A stretch of 64,000 nucleotides of DNA from Prorocentrum cordatum (GCA_963575745.1 CAUYUJ010015505.1:969090-1033089), one strand, 5' to 3'; shown: positions 21,523 to 31,185, counted from the stretch's first letter. Made by a program: numbers and translations. Notes: generated by a model not told the origin, from the sequence alone.

Positions 21523-21798
21523 CTAGTGTGGGATATCTTTACCCCGAGACAAACGGGAAATAACAGACTTCCCATTCTTAGTGGGGGGGCCGCAGGGGTC
21601 GAAAAGCCCCTTGATACTTCCCCCGTCAGACGCTTTGGTTCGACGGCCACAGACTCTGCACCACCACGTGGAGGCATGCTCAGCATACTCCATTGTGTGC
21701 GATGCGTGGACAGCTCTTAGGCCTATCTGCACAGAGTGCCTAACTAAATCCCCTCGGGCCTTAGGGGTCCCTGGGGGCTGGGGCTTGCAAATCCTAAG
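21523..21798 (-). pseudogene. LINE 1 ORF2 C-terminal tail beyond an in-frame TAG
   Basis: This segment is in the same frame as the RNase H segment and follows its TAG without other stops. It encodes about 91 residues including STWWCRVCGRRTKAS, a CxxC pair preceded by His residues, then LFDPCGPPTKNGKS and a basic end, before a terminal TAG. A C-terminal zinc knuckle followed by CGPPT-like residues is what I expect at the end of dinoflagellate LINE ORF2 proteins. The true ORF2 end is therefore 21523, and the TAG at 21799-21801 is either a nonsense mutation or read through. Confidence 0.65.
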
Positions 21799-23514
21799 CT
21801 ATCTTTTGATGGTGGTGAGTCCAGACTTGCTGCTGATTGCGTCGTTGCACGAGCTACATTGCCATCTAGTACGGGAGGGATGGAGGCGATGCGGGGTGGA
21901 GGAGAGGGCCTGGCTCAACTCACTAATCCTTCGAGCTCTGGTTCTTCTTGCTCCTGCAGCCTCCTGGACCTCCTGGGACGGCGGATCTCGAGCGACAGCA
22001 TCGAGGTGGGCGCGGAGGAGACGTTTCCACACGAGCGAGGCCGTCGCTCGCGCCCATTCATACAAGCGCATCTGAGCCGCGGTGATCGCATGCTGGGCCG
22101 CGCCCCGCTCCGCCAAGGCGTCAGCCACTGCGTTGCCGAGCCATGCCTGCTCGTCTAGGTGCAGCGCGATCATCTCCTCGGCCTCCAGGTGGCTGCTGAT
22201 GTGGCGCAGCTCGACCTGCTCGGATGGGTGCTCGTGCCCTGGGCTGCGCTGCTGCAGGGCGTTCTCCATAGCGTCCCAGATGTCCCTGATGCTTCTAGGC
22301 GTGGCTGCTCTGACGTAGCGTGCCCTCTGCCATCCTCGGGTTGCGACGTCCGAGTCGGTCCATATGAGCACTCTACCCTTGGTGGACCTCAGCGCCTGGA
22401 CGATGGCCCACAACTCCGCTCGGTTGTTGGTCTGACGTCGTCCTGGCAGAGGTCCGTACTGGGCTTGATGCATTCTCCATGACCCGTCCTCTTTTGCCAA
22501 AGTGGCCCATCCCCAGCCGCATCGTCTGTATCGTGGGTCGCTGGCATGCTCTCCGCCGCTTCCGTCTGTGCTGATGATTGTGATGCCGTCTGTGTCGAGG
22601 GTGCCGCCATCGCCGCCGAAGCTTATCGGTCGGTTGGTGGTCATGCATTCTGGCGGCGTGGCCCACTCCCGCGGTACCAGCCCTCTCAACCAGAGGCATG
22701 GCACGTGCTGGCTACCCTCGATCGCCCGCTCGCGTAGCATGTTGGTCTTCACGTAATCCTCGTGATCCGCGTCTCGCTCTGTGCAGGTGCCCCATACTCT
22801 GTGTAGATCGTCGCAAACCAATCCACATTCGCATGTATTGTCCGTGTTGTCGAAGGTATGATGCTTGCGCTCTGGCGTCCACATCGCTGCGCAAGCTATG
22901 GCTTGAAGCATTCCTGCGTCGTGGTGCTTACCTTGTCTGCGTAACTTACGTAATTTCCTGCTGAGGTCGTATGTGTCGATGCCCAACTCGCAGCCCTTTC
23001 CAAGCCAGTGGTTCGCTGCATTGGCCCAGTGCTGGAGCTGGTGTGCTTCCAATATGGCGTGGGTCACGTCGGCAGGGCCCCCGCGGTGGTCGTCATCTCC
23101 CATCTGCCATAGGTTGCCCTGATTGTCGATCCACTCTGTTGGAGATGCCGCGTCCCAGCCAATCTCTCCTAATGATAGTATGACCGTCCCAATGAGGCCT
23201 CGCCTCTGCTTCCATCGGTAGATGGGGGGTACGTTGTGGAGGCGCTGGTCGATAACTGGCCATGCCTGGTGGGCCCCCTGGTGTAGGTGGCCCCGTCGGC
23301 TCCAGACGTCGAACCATGTGCCCATTACCCCTCTGAGGATGGCTGTAGCTGGGTCCGCGCACGCCAGGGTGAGGTAGGTGTGGAGGCATCTGCCCGACCA
23401 GTGCTGCCACAGCGCCCTGGCGCACCGACGTCTTGCTGTCGTACTGGCTGTCGGCGCTTCACCGTGCACTCTGCATCCGTAGAGGTATGAGGCCATGGGA
23501 CCTTGCGTGATCAA
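21799..23514 (-). CDS. LINE 1 ORF2 C-terminal part: thumb, zinc knuckle and RNase H
   Basis: Encodes 571 residues from a non-ATG codon. The real frame continues upstream to about 23570 as a basic LKLRRLRAQRKRAL segment, so this is not an independent gene. Residues 1-20 (SYLYGCRVHGE) match the region after LINE reverse transcriptases. Residues 228-244 form a knuckle with C228, C230, C234, H238 and C244. Residues 311-470 are an RNase H1-type domain: STDGSG (D317), NNRAELWA (E367), WTDSD (D387), SSH (H442) and GNAVADALAE (D465), so the catalytic DEDD set is complete. A second Cys pair (C553, C556) lies near the end. It would degrade RNA of the RNA:cDNA hybrid during retrotransposition. Frame-broken from the reverse transcriptase segment upstream. 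Confidence 0.85.
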   Translation of the reverse strand: MITQGPMASYLYGCRVHGEAPTASTTARRRCARALWQHWSGRCLHTYLTLACADPATAILRGVMGTWFDVWSRRGHLHQGAHQAWPVIDQRLHNVPPIYRWKQRRGLIGTVILSLGEIGWDAASPTEWIDNQGNLWQMGDDDHRGGPADVTHAILEAHQLQHWANAANHWLGKGCELGIDTYDLSRKLRKLRRQGKHHDAGMLQAIACAAMWTPERKHHTFDNTDNTCECGLVCDDLHRVWGTCTERDADHEDYVKTNMLRERAIEGSQHVPCLWLRGLVPREWATPPECMTTNRPISFGGDGGTLDTDGITIISTDGSGGEHASDPRYRRCGWGWATLAKEDGSWRMHQAQYGPLPGRRQTNNRAELWAIVQALRSTKGRVLIWTDSDVATRGWQRARYVRAATPRSIRDIWDAMENALQQRSPGHEHPSEQVELRHISSHLEAEEMIALHLDEQAWLGNAVADALAERGAAQHAITAAQMRLYEWARATASLVWKRLLRAHLDAVARDPPSQEVQEAAGARRTRARRISELSQALSSTPHRLHPSRTRWQCSSCNDAISSKSGLTTIKR

Positions 23515-23555
23515 TGCTCTCTTGCGCTGTGCTCGCAGTCGGCGTAGCTTCAGCG

Positions 23556-25244
23556 CTATGTCTCGTAGGCGCCCTGTTGCTTGTCGGCGTCTCTTGCGAT
23601 GTGTTGGCCTGCTCGTTGGCGTACGCCATGCCGCAATGCCCGATCCAGTCCTAGGTCTCGGCCAGTGGTCGCCGCCTTGATGTGGATTCCCTGCTGTCGC
23701 ACTTGCCTGCAGATGGAGTGCGTCGTGCCCATGTCGTTGCTGGTGATCACACTCCTGTCGGCCATCTCAAGCCCTTGCTCGCTCAGGCAGCGTGCGTACG
23801 TGGTAGTTGCTTGGGTGATGGCGTCGGCGACTCGTTGCTTGCTTCCAGTCGCACTGAGCTCCACGTCGTCAAACCAGGCTCTGGCTATCACCGCTGGGAC
23901 TTGGTAGTGCATGCGGTGCAGTACCTGGTGCATGACTGCCCTGGCGGGGTTGTTCGCGTGTCGTGATCCTGCCACCAAGGATCGCGAGGGCAGGATTGGC
24001 TGTCCGTGTGTCGAGGCTTGTCGTAGGAAGCGCGCGAAGGTGTGGAGCTGCAGCTCAAGCGCCAGTATCCGTGGAGGGAACCACATGTGCCTGGTCGCGC
24101 ACACCACCAGTAGAATGTCCAGTGTGTCGTAGAACCTTGTGACGTCGGCCAATGTGGTGGCGCAGGCGAGCTGGAGTGCGTCGCAGATCTCGTCGCCCAG
24201 GATGCGTGCCGCTGCCTCCCGCAGGCAGCTGCTACCTGCCAGGGCCGCGTCCCCGTGCCGACCTGCAATACGTATCCATTTGTCCACCGTTGGCCTTGTG
24301 GGCTTCTCCCAAGCCCTGCATATCTGCGGTAGCAGCCCGGGTGCCCTGTCCCCTTCTGTCTGTGGCTGTAGCATGATGATGGTGCTCTGTATCCGCCATG
24401 GCCAAGTGAGCTCGCGCTCGCAGCTGTTGAACAGGTCCACCAGCTGCTGACGCCCAGCCTGCGGGAGTCGTCGCAGGTCTGAGCTTGTGATTTTGTCGGT
24501 GCCCTTGCCCTTGTCGGGGGAACATCGCAGTGAGTAGTCCAGTTCGTGGCTGGGGCTGTGCTGGCATTGTCTTTTACATCGGAGATGATGGCGACGTAGT
24601 CCTGGTGCGTGAGCGTTGGGTGCTGCCAGAGCTCTTGCCTTGCCTCGGACGTGAACGGACTCGTCCTCGTGTCGCTGTTGGGGCTTGGTTATCTTGTGTA
24701 ACTTGCCTGGGGTGGCTTTTGTGGTGTCGGTGAGCCAGATCATGAAGCTGCGCGGTCTGGCTCTCATGTCGAACTTCAAGGCATTCTTGACTTCGCGCTC
24801 GGCTTGGTCTGTCATTCCCTGTAGTATGTCCAGTCCGATACTGTGGAGCTTCCGTAGTCGGTCGGCCCACACATCTCGGTGATGTCTGGCTGTTTGGTTG
24901 AGTCGGGCTCCACCCGTGGGGATGCCCTCATAAACCAGCTGTCGTGCTGCTGCCTCCAGCTGGTGCTGTCGCTTCACGCCGTGTCTTCGTTGTCGCAAAG
25001 TGAGGTAGGCTCGCAGCGTAGTAGCCAGCCGTCCCCACCAATCGGTCTGTTGATTGCTGTAATGCGTGGGTCTGGTTCGAGGCGCAGCTCTCGTGGTTGT
25101 TATCTTCATCGCCCTTCCTCTTCCTGTGTAGCGGCGCCTGTCTTGGGGCTGGATGGCGTAGGCGGCGCAGTAGAATGTCTCTAAGGTGTTGACGAACTGG
25201 CCGTACTCCTGCCCCAGCGCGTTGGCCGCGTGTGGGTCGGCCAT
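23556..25244 (-). CDS. LINE 1 ORF2 middle part: reverse transcriptase
   Basis: Encodes 562 residues. Residues about 238-330 resemble LINE fingers: PDKGKGTDKITSSDLRRL, then a conserved WPW and a Pro-rich region. Motif A is LADVTRFYDTLD (Asp at about 367). Motif B lies around AGSRHANNPARAVMHQ (425-440). Motif C is AWFDDVELSATGS, with the FDD at 458-460. After it comes KAATTGRDLGLDRA, where LINEs have a G-x-D-L-G-x-D motif. The first Met at 25244 is internal: in this frame the protein continues from the endonuclease segment, which becomes continuous if the run of nine C at 25272-25280 were eight. The C-terminus after about residue 540 is out of frame with the RNase H segment. It catalyses target-primed cDNA synthesis. 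Confidence 0.85.
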   Translation of the reverse strand: MADPHAANALGQEYGQFVNTLETFYCAAYAIQPQDRRRYTGRGRAMKITTTRAAPRTRPTHYSNQQTDWWGRLATTLRAYLTLRQRRHGVKRQHQLEAAARQLVYEGIPTGGARLNQTARHHRDVWADRLRKLHSIGLDILQGMTDQAEREVKNALKFDMRARPRSFMIWLTDTTKATPGKLHKITKPQQRHEDESVHVRGKARALAAPNAHAPGLRRHHLRCKRQCQHSPSHELDYSLRCSPDKGKGTDKITSSDLRRLPQAGRQQLVDLFNSCERELTWPWRIQSTIIMLQPQTEGDRAPGLLPQICRAWEKPTRPTVDKWIRIAGRHGDAALAGSSCLREAAARILGDEICDALQLACATTLADVTRFYDTLDILLVVCATRHMWFPPRILALELQLHTFARFLRQASTHGQPILPSRSLVAGSRHANNPARAVMHQVLHRMHYQVPAVIARAWFDDVELSATGSKQRVADAITQATTTYARCLSEQGLEMADRSVITSNDMGTTHSICRQVRQQGIHIKAATTGRDLGLDRALRHGVRQRAGQHIARDADKQQGAYET

Positions 25245-26661
25245 GTAGGTCGCCCCTTGGCTGATGTAGTCGGGGGGGGGTGTGTTCGTATTCGGGTCGA
25301 GGCTTCGAAGTCGATCGCGCCACCTGCCACAGGTCGTCCAGGACGCGGGTGTCCACGAAATTCGCGGACTTCGTACCTGGGAGGGAGGGCTCCTGGGATG
25401 GCGTCCTGTCCGCCTTCTCAGGTGCGCTCTGTATTGTATCCAGCTCCTGGCCGTCCTCCTGGTCTGCGAAATTGTGGGTCGGCGGCTCGTCGAAAGGCTG
25501 GTTGCTGTCCGTCGCGTTGTGGAGGTCTTGGTCGATGTCGTTCATGGGGTCGTAGCGTTGGTCGTCCATGTTGTTGTGATGTGACGGTGATGGCAGTATT
25601 GAAGCTGAGCTGCCGGGCTCTGTCCATCTCGCGTTCATCTCCGTGGTGAGATCCGTGTAGTACTGGATGTCGATGTCGGGAGCTTCGGGCGCCGCCTGGC
25701 GCTGGTCGCTGTGGCGCTGGTGTGTCCCGTCGTCTGCTTGGGTCTTCCGTTGTTCCTCCTTCTGTCGCTTGCTGTTGGGGTCTGGCGACTTCGGAGGGGC
25801 TGGTGGGTGCGCGAAGTGCGCTGGGAGCTGCATTTGTCGGATGGTGACTGGTTTGGCGGCACCTCGTATCCTCTGTATCTGCCCCGCGTGTGTCCTCCAG
25901 GGTGCCGCAGTAGTCTCCAGGCCGATGAAGTACTTGCGGGCCTCGTGGCTGACCAGCGCGTAGTCGATGAGCGATGCCGAGGTGGTGCCCTTCTTGCTGC
26001 TGTGGGTGTAGCAGGTGTAGCCGTCTGGGATTGTGGCGGTGTCGGCTCCCATAGCTTGCGGCCAGCCCGAAGCCCAGAGCCGTTCTGGCGTTGTGTTCCA
26101 GTCGCCCACTGCAATCCACGGGTGTCGGCAGCTCCTCAGAAATGCTGCCATCGATGTGAGCTTGGTTGCGTTGATACCGTGCAGGCTGCCCGTGGGGTCC
26201 AGGTATGCGCTGATCACCATGGGGCTGGGGCCGCGCAGGTGCCAGCACATGGGTACCCAGTCTAGGAAGTAGTGTTGTGGGCTGCCGTGCGGTAAGTTTA
26301 GTCGTCCCGCTGTTGTGGCTGATGCTGTACCTTCCGCTGCCTGCTCGCGGAAGCACTCACTCTGGTGGTATGAGAGGATGCCGACGCAGGTTCCTCCGTT
26401 GGAGCCGTTCTCGCTCTTGGCGGACTGGCGTGCGGGTGAGAAGGAGGCTTTGTAGCCCATGTTCAACTGGTCCCTCCCTGAGTCCATAGTGCTGTGAGCA
26501 CGTAAGTGGGTCTCTTGAATGGCGAAGGCGTCGAACTTCTTGGAGCTCCTTGCTTCAGCGAGGCACTCCTTCACCTTAGTACTCCACTCCATGCAATTGC
26601 CGACGAAAATCTTGCGCTCCGCGTCGCCGCGAAGGTCGGCACGGCGACGGGGGCTCCGCAA
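24928..26661 (-). CDS. LINE 1 ORF2 N-terminal part: apurinic-type endonuclease
   Basis: Encodes 577 residues from TTG at 26661; the first ATG is 26592, in GNCMEW. It lies in the same frame as ORF1 after a TAA TAG pair. Residues 45-260 are an endonuclease/exonuclease/phosphatase domain: AIQETHL (E50, H52), VISAYLDPTG (about 150-157), AVGDWNTTPE (D187, N189), SLIDYALVS (D233) and APWRTHAG (H258 as the probable catalytic His). A low-complexity Asp/Gln/Pro/Ser linker follows. From about 25270 the frame is wrong: residues after EYEHTPP are antisense-like Arg/Pro sequence while the true protein continues in the reverse transcriptase frame. It would nick the target DNA to prime reverse transcription. 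Confidence 0.85.
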   Translation of the reverse strand: MRSPRRRADLRGDAERKIFVGNCMEWSTKVKECLAEARSSKKFDAFAIQETHLRAHSTMDSGRDQLNMGYKASFSPARQSAKSENGSNGGTCVGILSYHQSECFREQAAEGTASATTAGRLNLPHGSPQHYFLDWVPMCWHLRGPSPMVISAYLDPTGSLHGINATKLTSMAAFLRSCRHPWIAVGDWNTTPERLWASGWPQAMGADTATIPDGYTCYTHSSKKGTTSASLIDYALVSHEARKYFIGLETTAAPWRTHAGQIQRIRGAAKPVTIRQMQLPAHFAHPPAPPKSPDPNSKRQKEEQRKTQADDGTHQRHSDQRQAAPEAPDIDIQYYTDLTTEMNARWTEPGSSASILPSPSHHNNMDDQRYDPMNDIDQDLHNATDSNQPFDEPPTHNFADQEDGQELDTIQSAPEKADRTPSQEPSLPGTKSANFVDTRVLDDLWQVARSTSKPRPEYEHTPPRLHQPRGDLHGRPTRGQRAGAGVRPVRQHLRDILLRRLRHPAPRQAPLHRKRKGDEDNNHESCASNQTHALQQSTDRLVGTAGYYAASLPHFATTKTRREATAPAGGSSTTAGL

Positions 26662-26667
26662 CCCCTA

Positions 26668-27732
26668 TTATGATTGGTCCTCGGGCTGCGCCTCCTCCGC
26701 CTTGTTGGCCTTAGCGCGCACCTCCTCGAGAAGCTCGTCCTTGGTCTTGCTGGCGCTAGTGGGGGTCCGTGGGGCTGGCGATGAGGGCGCTGGCGCCTGC
26801 TGCAGAGCGTCTTGTGCTGGTGCAGGATGGGGAGGCTGGGCCGCTGCAGCCCCGCCTTCTGCCTTGCGCTTCTTTGCAGCTTGCCGTATCTCCTCTCGAT
26901 TATTCCGAGCGGCGTCTCGTGCCTGCTGGAGGTGCTGTCGTAGGCCCTGCATGTATGTGGCGGCGTTGTCCTTGTAGGACTGGAGCAGCTGGCGCTTGAC
27001 GTTCGCGACCGCTGCGCGCGCGTCGCGGTCGTACTCCTCGCCGTCGTCGTCATCGAGGTCGTAGTCACGCCCCAGGCTGCCGATATCCTCCAGGTCGAGG
27101 TCAAGGATGGTCTGCTCCAGGTTGCCCTTCGCGGCCGACTCCTTGACCTTCGTGTTCTGCTTGACACCTGTGATCTCCTCGACTGCCTTCTCGGCCTCGA
27201 TCACCGCGTTGGCGTACTCCATCATGCGCGTCTGCTGCTCCGCCAGGGCCTTGCGGGTTGCTGATACCTCCTCGTAGGCCTTCTCATACTTCTCAATGGC
27301 CCGCTCCAGACGAGATGCCGCATTGCGGAGCTGGCGGGGCTTGGATTGAGTCGGTTCCTCAGTCTGCGGCGCAATGCCGTCTGCAACTGCCTTCAGCTGT
27401 GCTGCTGGCCCTGCAGTGATGCCCATGCTGGCAAGGGAGCTCGCGATGCCTCGGAGGGCGTCGGCCACGCTCTTCTGCTGGTCGTCTACGCCCTTGGCCG
27501 AGCCCTTGCCCCTGTCGTCGGACCACTTGGGCTGCTTGATCTTGCTGCCGCAATTGCATGTCCATCCCCATTTGTACCAGTCACTATTGTAGTGCCATTT
27601 CCCGCAACCCTTGCAAGTCGTCCATGGCCATGATGTGGAGGAGGAGCTGCTGCTGCCTTTCCCTTTACCTTTGCCTTTGTTCGTGGCGTAGTCGCTTCCT
27701 CCTCCTGGTCCTCGATAGCCTCCTCGTCCCAT
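26668..27732 (-). CDS. LINE 1 ORF1 protein: zinc ribbon and coiled coil
   Basis: From the ATG at 27732 it encodes 354 residues. The same frame is open upstream to 28140, but only from a GTG codon and in GC-rich Arg/Ala sequence, so I prefer MGRGGYRGPGGG as the start. An RGG-like and Lys/Gly/Ser-rich N-terminus is followed by WPWTTCKGCGKWHYNSDW and WTCNCGS: two Cys pairs spaced as a zinc ribbon. Next comes a long charged helix (RLERAIEKYEKAYEEV onward, then AVIEAEKAVEEI) with coiled-coil character, a Gln/Ala-rich stretch and an acidic end. The role is presumably RNA binding in the retrotransposition particle. It ends in TAA directly followed by TAG, then ORF2 in the same frame, which suggests reinitiation or stop suppression for ORF2 expression. 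Confidence 0.75.
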   Translation of the reverse strand: MGRGGYRGPGGGSDYATNKGKGKGKGSSSSSSTSWPWTTCKGCGKWHYNSDWYKWGWTCNCGSKIKQPKWSDDRGKGSAKGVDDQQKSVADALRGIASSLASMGITAGPAAQLKAVADGIAPQTEEPTQSKPRQLRNAASRLERAIEKYEKAYEEVSATRKALAEQQTRMMEYANAVIEAEKAVEEITGVKQNTKVKESAAKGNLEQTILDLDLEDIGSLGRDYDLDDDDGEEYDRDARAAVANVKRQLLQSYKDNAATYMQGLRQHLQQARDAARNNREEIRQAAKKRKAEGGAAAAQPPHPAPAQDALQQAPAPSSPAPRTPTSASKTKDELLEEVRAKANKAEEAQPEDQS

Positions 27733-28174
27733 GGTCTCGGAGCCGAGGGGGTCGTGGGTCTGGTACTCCTGGTGCTGCTGATTCCGCTGGTGCTGCTGCG
27801 AGCTGTGGTGCTGCTTGAGCCTGCTGGAGGCGTCAATCACTCTGAGCAGCACTCTTGCAGTAGACCTGCGCTGTCGTTCTCTCCTGGGCCAGGCTGGCTC
27901 CTTGGCCGTCGTCCCCGCCTGCCGCTGGGCGCCGGCTGCGGCGCAGCGGCGGGCGGCAGCGCCTGGCAGCGCCTGGCAGCGCCTGGCGGCGCAGATCGCG
28001 GCCGCCTGCCTGCCCTGGGGGAGGCGGCGAGGCGACGGGTGCCTCTCCCCCTGGGCGTCGGCGGCGGCCCGCGTGAGCCCGACCTCCTGGGCGGCCTGAT
28101 CGCGGGCGGTCGCGCGAGCGATCGGTCGACCGCCCGACACGACCCTGATCTGGCCCCCCCCAGCTGAGGCCAGA

Positions 28175-28955
28175 TGGGCTTAGGAGGAGGGGGAGGAGGA
28201 GGAGGAGGAGGAGGAGGAGGAGGAGGAGCAGGAGGAGGAGGAGGAGAGAAGGAGGAGGAGGAGGAGGAGGGGAGGAGGAGAGGAGGGAGGAGGAGGAGAA
28301 GGAGGAGGAGGAGAGGAGAAGGGAAAGATGAGGAGGAGGAGGAGGATGAGGAGAAGGAGAAGGAGAAAGAGGAGGAGGAGGAGGAGGAAAAGGAGGAGGA
28401 GGAAAAGGAGGAGGAGGAGGAGGAGGAGGAGGACGACGACTCAACCCTCTTACTCATCACCCCCCTGTTGGCCGCCCGCGACCCTCTGCGCGCGGCCGCG
28501 CCTCTGCACCTCATGGAGGCCGGCTTCTTCGGGCCCTCGGGGGGCCGTCCTGCAAGCACAGGGGTTCCACGGTTTCCCCCCGAGGAGGCCGAGGAGGAGG
28601 AGGAGGAGGAGGAGGAGGAGAAGGAGGAGGAGGAGGAGGAGGAGAGAGGAGGAGGAGGAGGAGGAGGAGGAGGAGGAGGAGGAGGAGGAAGACGACGACG
28701 ACGACGAAGAAGAAGGAGGAGAAGGAGGAGGAGGAGGGGGAAGGAAGAGGAGGAGGGGGAGGAGATGGAGAGGAGGAGGACGAAGAAGGAGGAGGAGGTG
28801 GAGGAGGAGGAGGAGGAGAGGAGGAGGATGAGGGGGGCCTACAGAGCGAGCGAGCCAGCGAGCGAGGAGGAGGAGGAGGAGGAGATGGAGGAGGAGGACG
28901 AAGGAGAAGGAGGAGGAGGAAACCCTCGACCGGGGGTGGGGTCGAGGGGCCCAAG
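28175..28955. repeat. (GGA)n arrays at the 5' side of LINE 1
   Basis: GGA triplets at 28180-28435 and 28585-28925, split by a GC-rich spacer (28440-28580). Long Glu/Arg/Gly frames on plus and Ser/Pro/Leu frames on minus are artefacts of the repeat. Confidence 0.95.
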
Positions 28956-28959
28956 GGCC

Positions 28960-29605
28960 TGTGCCTCGAACACAAAGAAAACGGGCCCCCAGACAAAAAA
29001 ATGGGCCGCCGGATGGGATGATCCTGATCCTCCGAACTTGGAAGCTGGGCGAACTAAAAATGTCTTGCCCGACGAAAAAAATCCCGACATCAAGCTCAGC
29101 GCGCTAAATAGTAAACGGGCTGCTGCCCGGAAGAAACAAAACAATTCTTGGATCTCCGTTCTAGCAGCCACGGGTTTGCCAGCTGTCGCCTGGCTTCTGA
29201 ATCCTGATCCTCCGAACGTGTGTGTAGTTACGTTCGGTTCGTGCGGCGTCGGCGCGTGCAAAGGTTTTTGGCACCTTGAATCGATGGAGGCTTCCATCGT
29301 TCGAGGTCAAACTCCGCCGGCTCCGAGGGCGTTGCTGTGTCCCTCGGTGCCTCCGCGTCGCAGAATTCAACCTTGAGCGCCTTCGCTGGCGTCGCTGGCG
29401 CGCCAACGCCGCGTGAGCCTACCACAGCGCCAACGTCTGCCGGTCCACCGACACCTTTAGTAGTCCGACGCAGGCGGTGCAGCAGCGAGGGCCGGCGGAT
29501 GCCGCGTGCTGTCGGCAGAGCCGATGACGACACCATGGGCCGACACTGCCACACGGTCTCGGAAGCACCGACGGCTGCCCAGGCCTGGCGAGGCCAGCCC
29601 CTGGT
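28960..29605. other. No gene identified
   Basis: Unique sequence. A Lys/Asn-containing stretch around 28970-29160 is open on plus as the tail of the GGA frame but shows no domain. Confidence 0.35.
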
Positions 29606-29610
29606 GCATC

Positions 29611-29738
29611 AAAACTCGGATCGGCGCTGAACCCCCTGGCGCGCTCCGCACGCCAGGGAACGGGGTCCAGCGCCGATCCGAGAAAATCCGCAAGGACCTC
29701 AGAATTTTTATGTTTATGTCATTGTTCGTTCCCTTATC
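29611..29738. mobile_element. Foldback element, family B copy 2 (left arm truncated)
   Basis: Keeps only CTCGGATCGGCGCTG of the left arm, then the loop with CTGGCGCGCTCCGCACGCC and a full right arm (GGGGTCCAGCGCCGATCCG, ATTTTTATGTTTATGTCA, GTTCGTTCCCTTA). Confidence 0.75.
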
Positions 29739-30540
29739 CTTGGTCCTCCTCCTGCCGCGCTCAAGCCGGGGCGCGCGCGCGCCCCCGACGGCCAGCTTGA
29801 GTGTGCCGGAACTCTCACTCTGCTGCAGGATCAACTGCAAGCGCGCCCTGCTGTGGTCGAGCTGCTTCTGCAAGGAACGCTACAGAAACGAAGCCCCTTT
29901 CTGGCCCTAAAAGCGCCTGGGTGCACGAAGGTCGCGTGCGGAACAGCCATGGAAGGACCTCCTACGGAAAGCGAGCCCCTTCCGAACACGGACTGTTCCG
30001 CATTTCGTCATCTTGGCTGCACTTCAGTGCGACCCCCGCCATCCCCGAGAGAGGTCTTCACAAGGCGCAGCTGCTGTGTAGCACACCGGCGTGCGAAAGC
30101 CTGGAAGAGGAGACCGTGCCGAACTCAGATCAGAAGCGCGTGGATTCCTCAATTCACGGGCACGCGCGCCCACATGCTCTCCTCCACCCTTCCCCCTTTC
30201 CGCTCTCCGCTGCTTCGGCGAAGGCCCCCATGAGGGAGCCTTCACAAGCCAAAGACCTCCACAAATAACGCCGGGGGGACTCGCAGGGGCCCTGCCAACC
30301 TCCTGGAATCCGATCACGCCGACTCCTCCTCCCAGCGTGTATTACGTTCCTCCCCCAAAGCGTCGTACAAGCCTCGGCTCTAAGACCCTCGTCTGAAGAC
30401 GAGCGGGGGAGCCACGGGCGTCGGCCTGGCGGGGTGGGGACGTTGGGTGGATGGGTGACTTCCTCGCTTGAGCGACTAACCTAACCGCATTCTTGTGGCC
30501 TGCTGAGGCGTGCTCGAGGCAACGCTCTCGGAGGGATCCT
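29739..30540. other. No gene identified
   Basis: Unique sequence. The plus frame 29801-30268 and overlapping frames have mixed composition but no recognisable motif. Confidence 0.35.
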
Positions 30541-30990
30541 GACCCATTCCCCCATCTTACCTTCCCTCCTACTCCTCCCCCTCTCTCCTTGCCCTTCCTC
30601 CTCCTCCTCCTCATCATCATCATCATCATCCTCCTCCTCCTCCTCCTCCTCCTCCTCCTCCTCCTCCTCATACTCCTCCCTCCTCCTGCCTCTCCTGCCT
30701 TCTCCCTCCTTCCTCCTGGTTCCTCCCTCCTCCTCCCTCCTCGCTCCTCCCTCCTCCTTCTCACTCCCGCCCCCCTCCTCCCTCCTCCCCCCTCCCTCCT
30801 ACCCCCTCGCTCCTTCCTCCTCCCTCATCCCTCCTCCTTCCTCCCTCCTCCCTCCTCCCTCCTCGCTCCGCCCTCATCCCTCCTCCCCCGTCCCCCCTCC
30901 ACCTCCTCCTCCCCGGCCTCATTCCTTCTCCCCCGCCTCCTACTCACCTCCTCCTGCTTCTCCCTCTCCCCCCTCCCTCCTCAACGTAGT
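30541..30990. repeat. (TCC)n / CCTCCCTCC tract with one (CAT)n run
   Basis: CTC triplets with CATCAT at 30611-30630, then CTCCCTCCTC-type units of 7-10 bases. Confidence 0.9.
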
Positions 30991-31111
30991 GGGCCCGAGC
31001 GACGAGGGGATGGTGGGCTCCGCCGCGACGCCCCTATGGGGACTCGGAACTCTTGGACCGCCGCGTCCTTCCTGGGAGGTCCATTTCTAGGGAAGCCCAA
31101 CTGGCCACCGC

Positions 31112-31185
<74 letters not shown>

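Larger units (their letters stand above)
21394..28172 (-). mobile_element. LINE 1: near full-length non-LTR retrotransposon, broken in frame
   Basis: On the minus strand the order is 5' leader, ORF1 (zinc ribbon, coiled coil), in-frame TAA TAG, ORF2 with endonuclease/exonuclease/phosphatase domain, reverse transcriptase, zinc knuckle, RNase H and a C-terminal Cys knuckle, then a 3' UTR of about 130 bases. There are no LTRs. The element starts and ends directly against GGA tracts (28175 onward and up to 21393), which are TCC in its own sense. ORF2 is split by a probable frameshift at a run of nine C (25272-25280), a second frameshift at about 23560-23660, and an in-frame TAG at 21799-21801. 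The intact catalytic residues in all three enzyme domains mark it as recently active. Confidence 0.88.
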
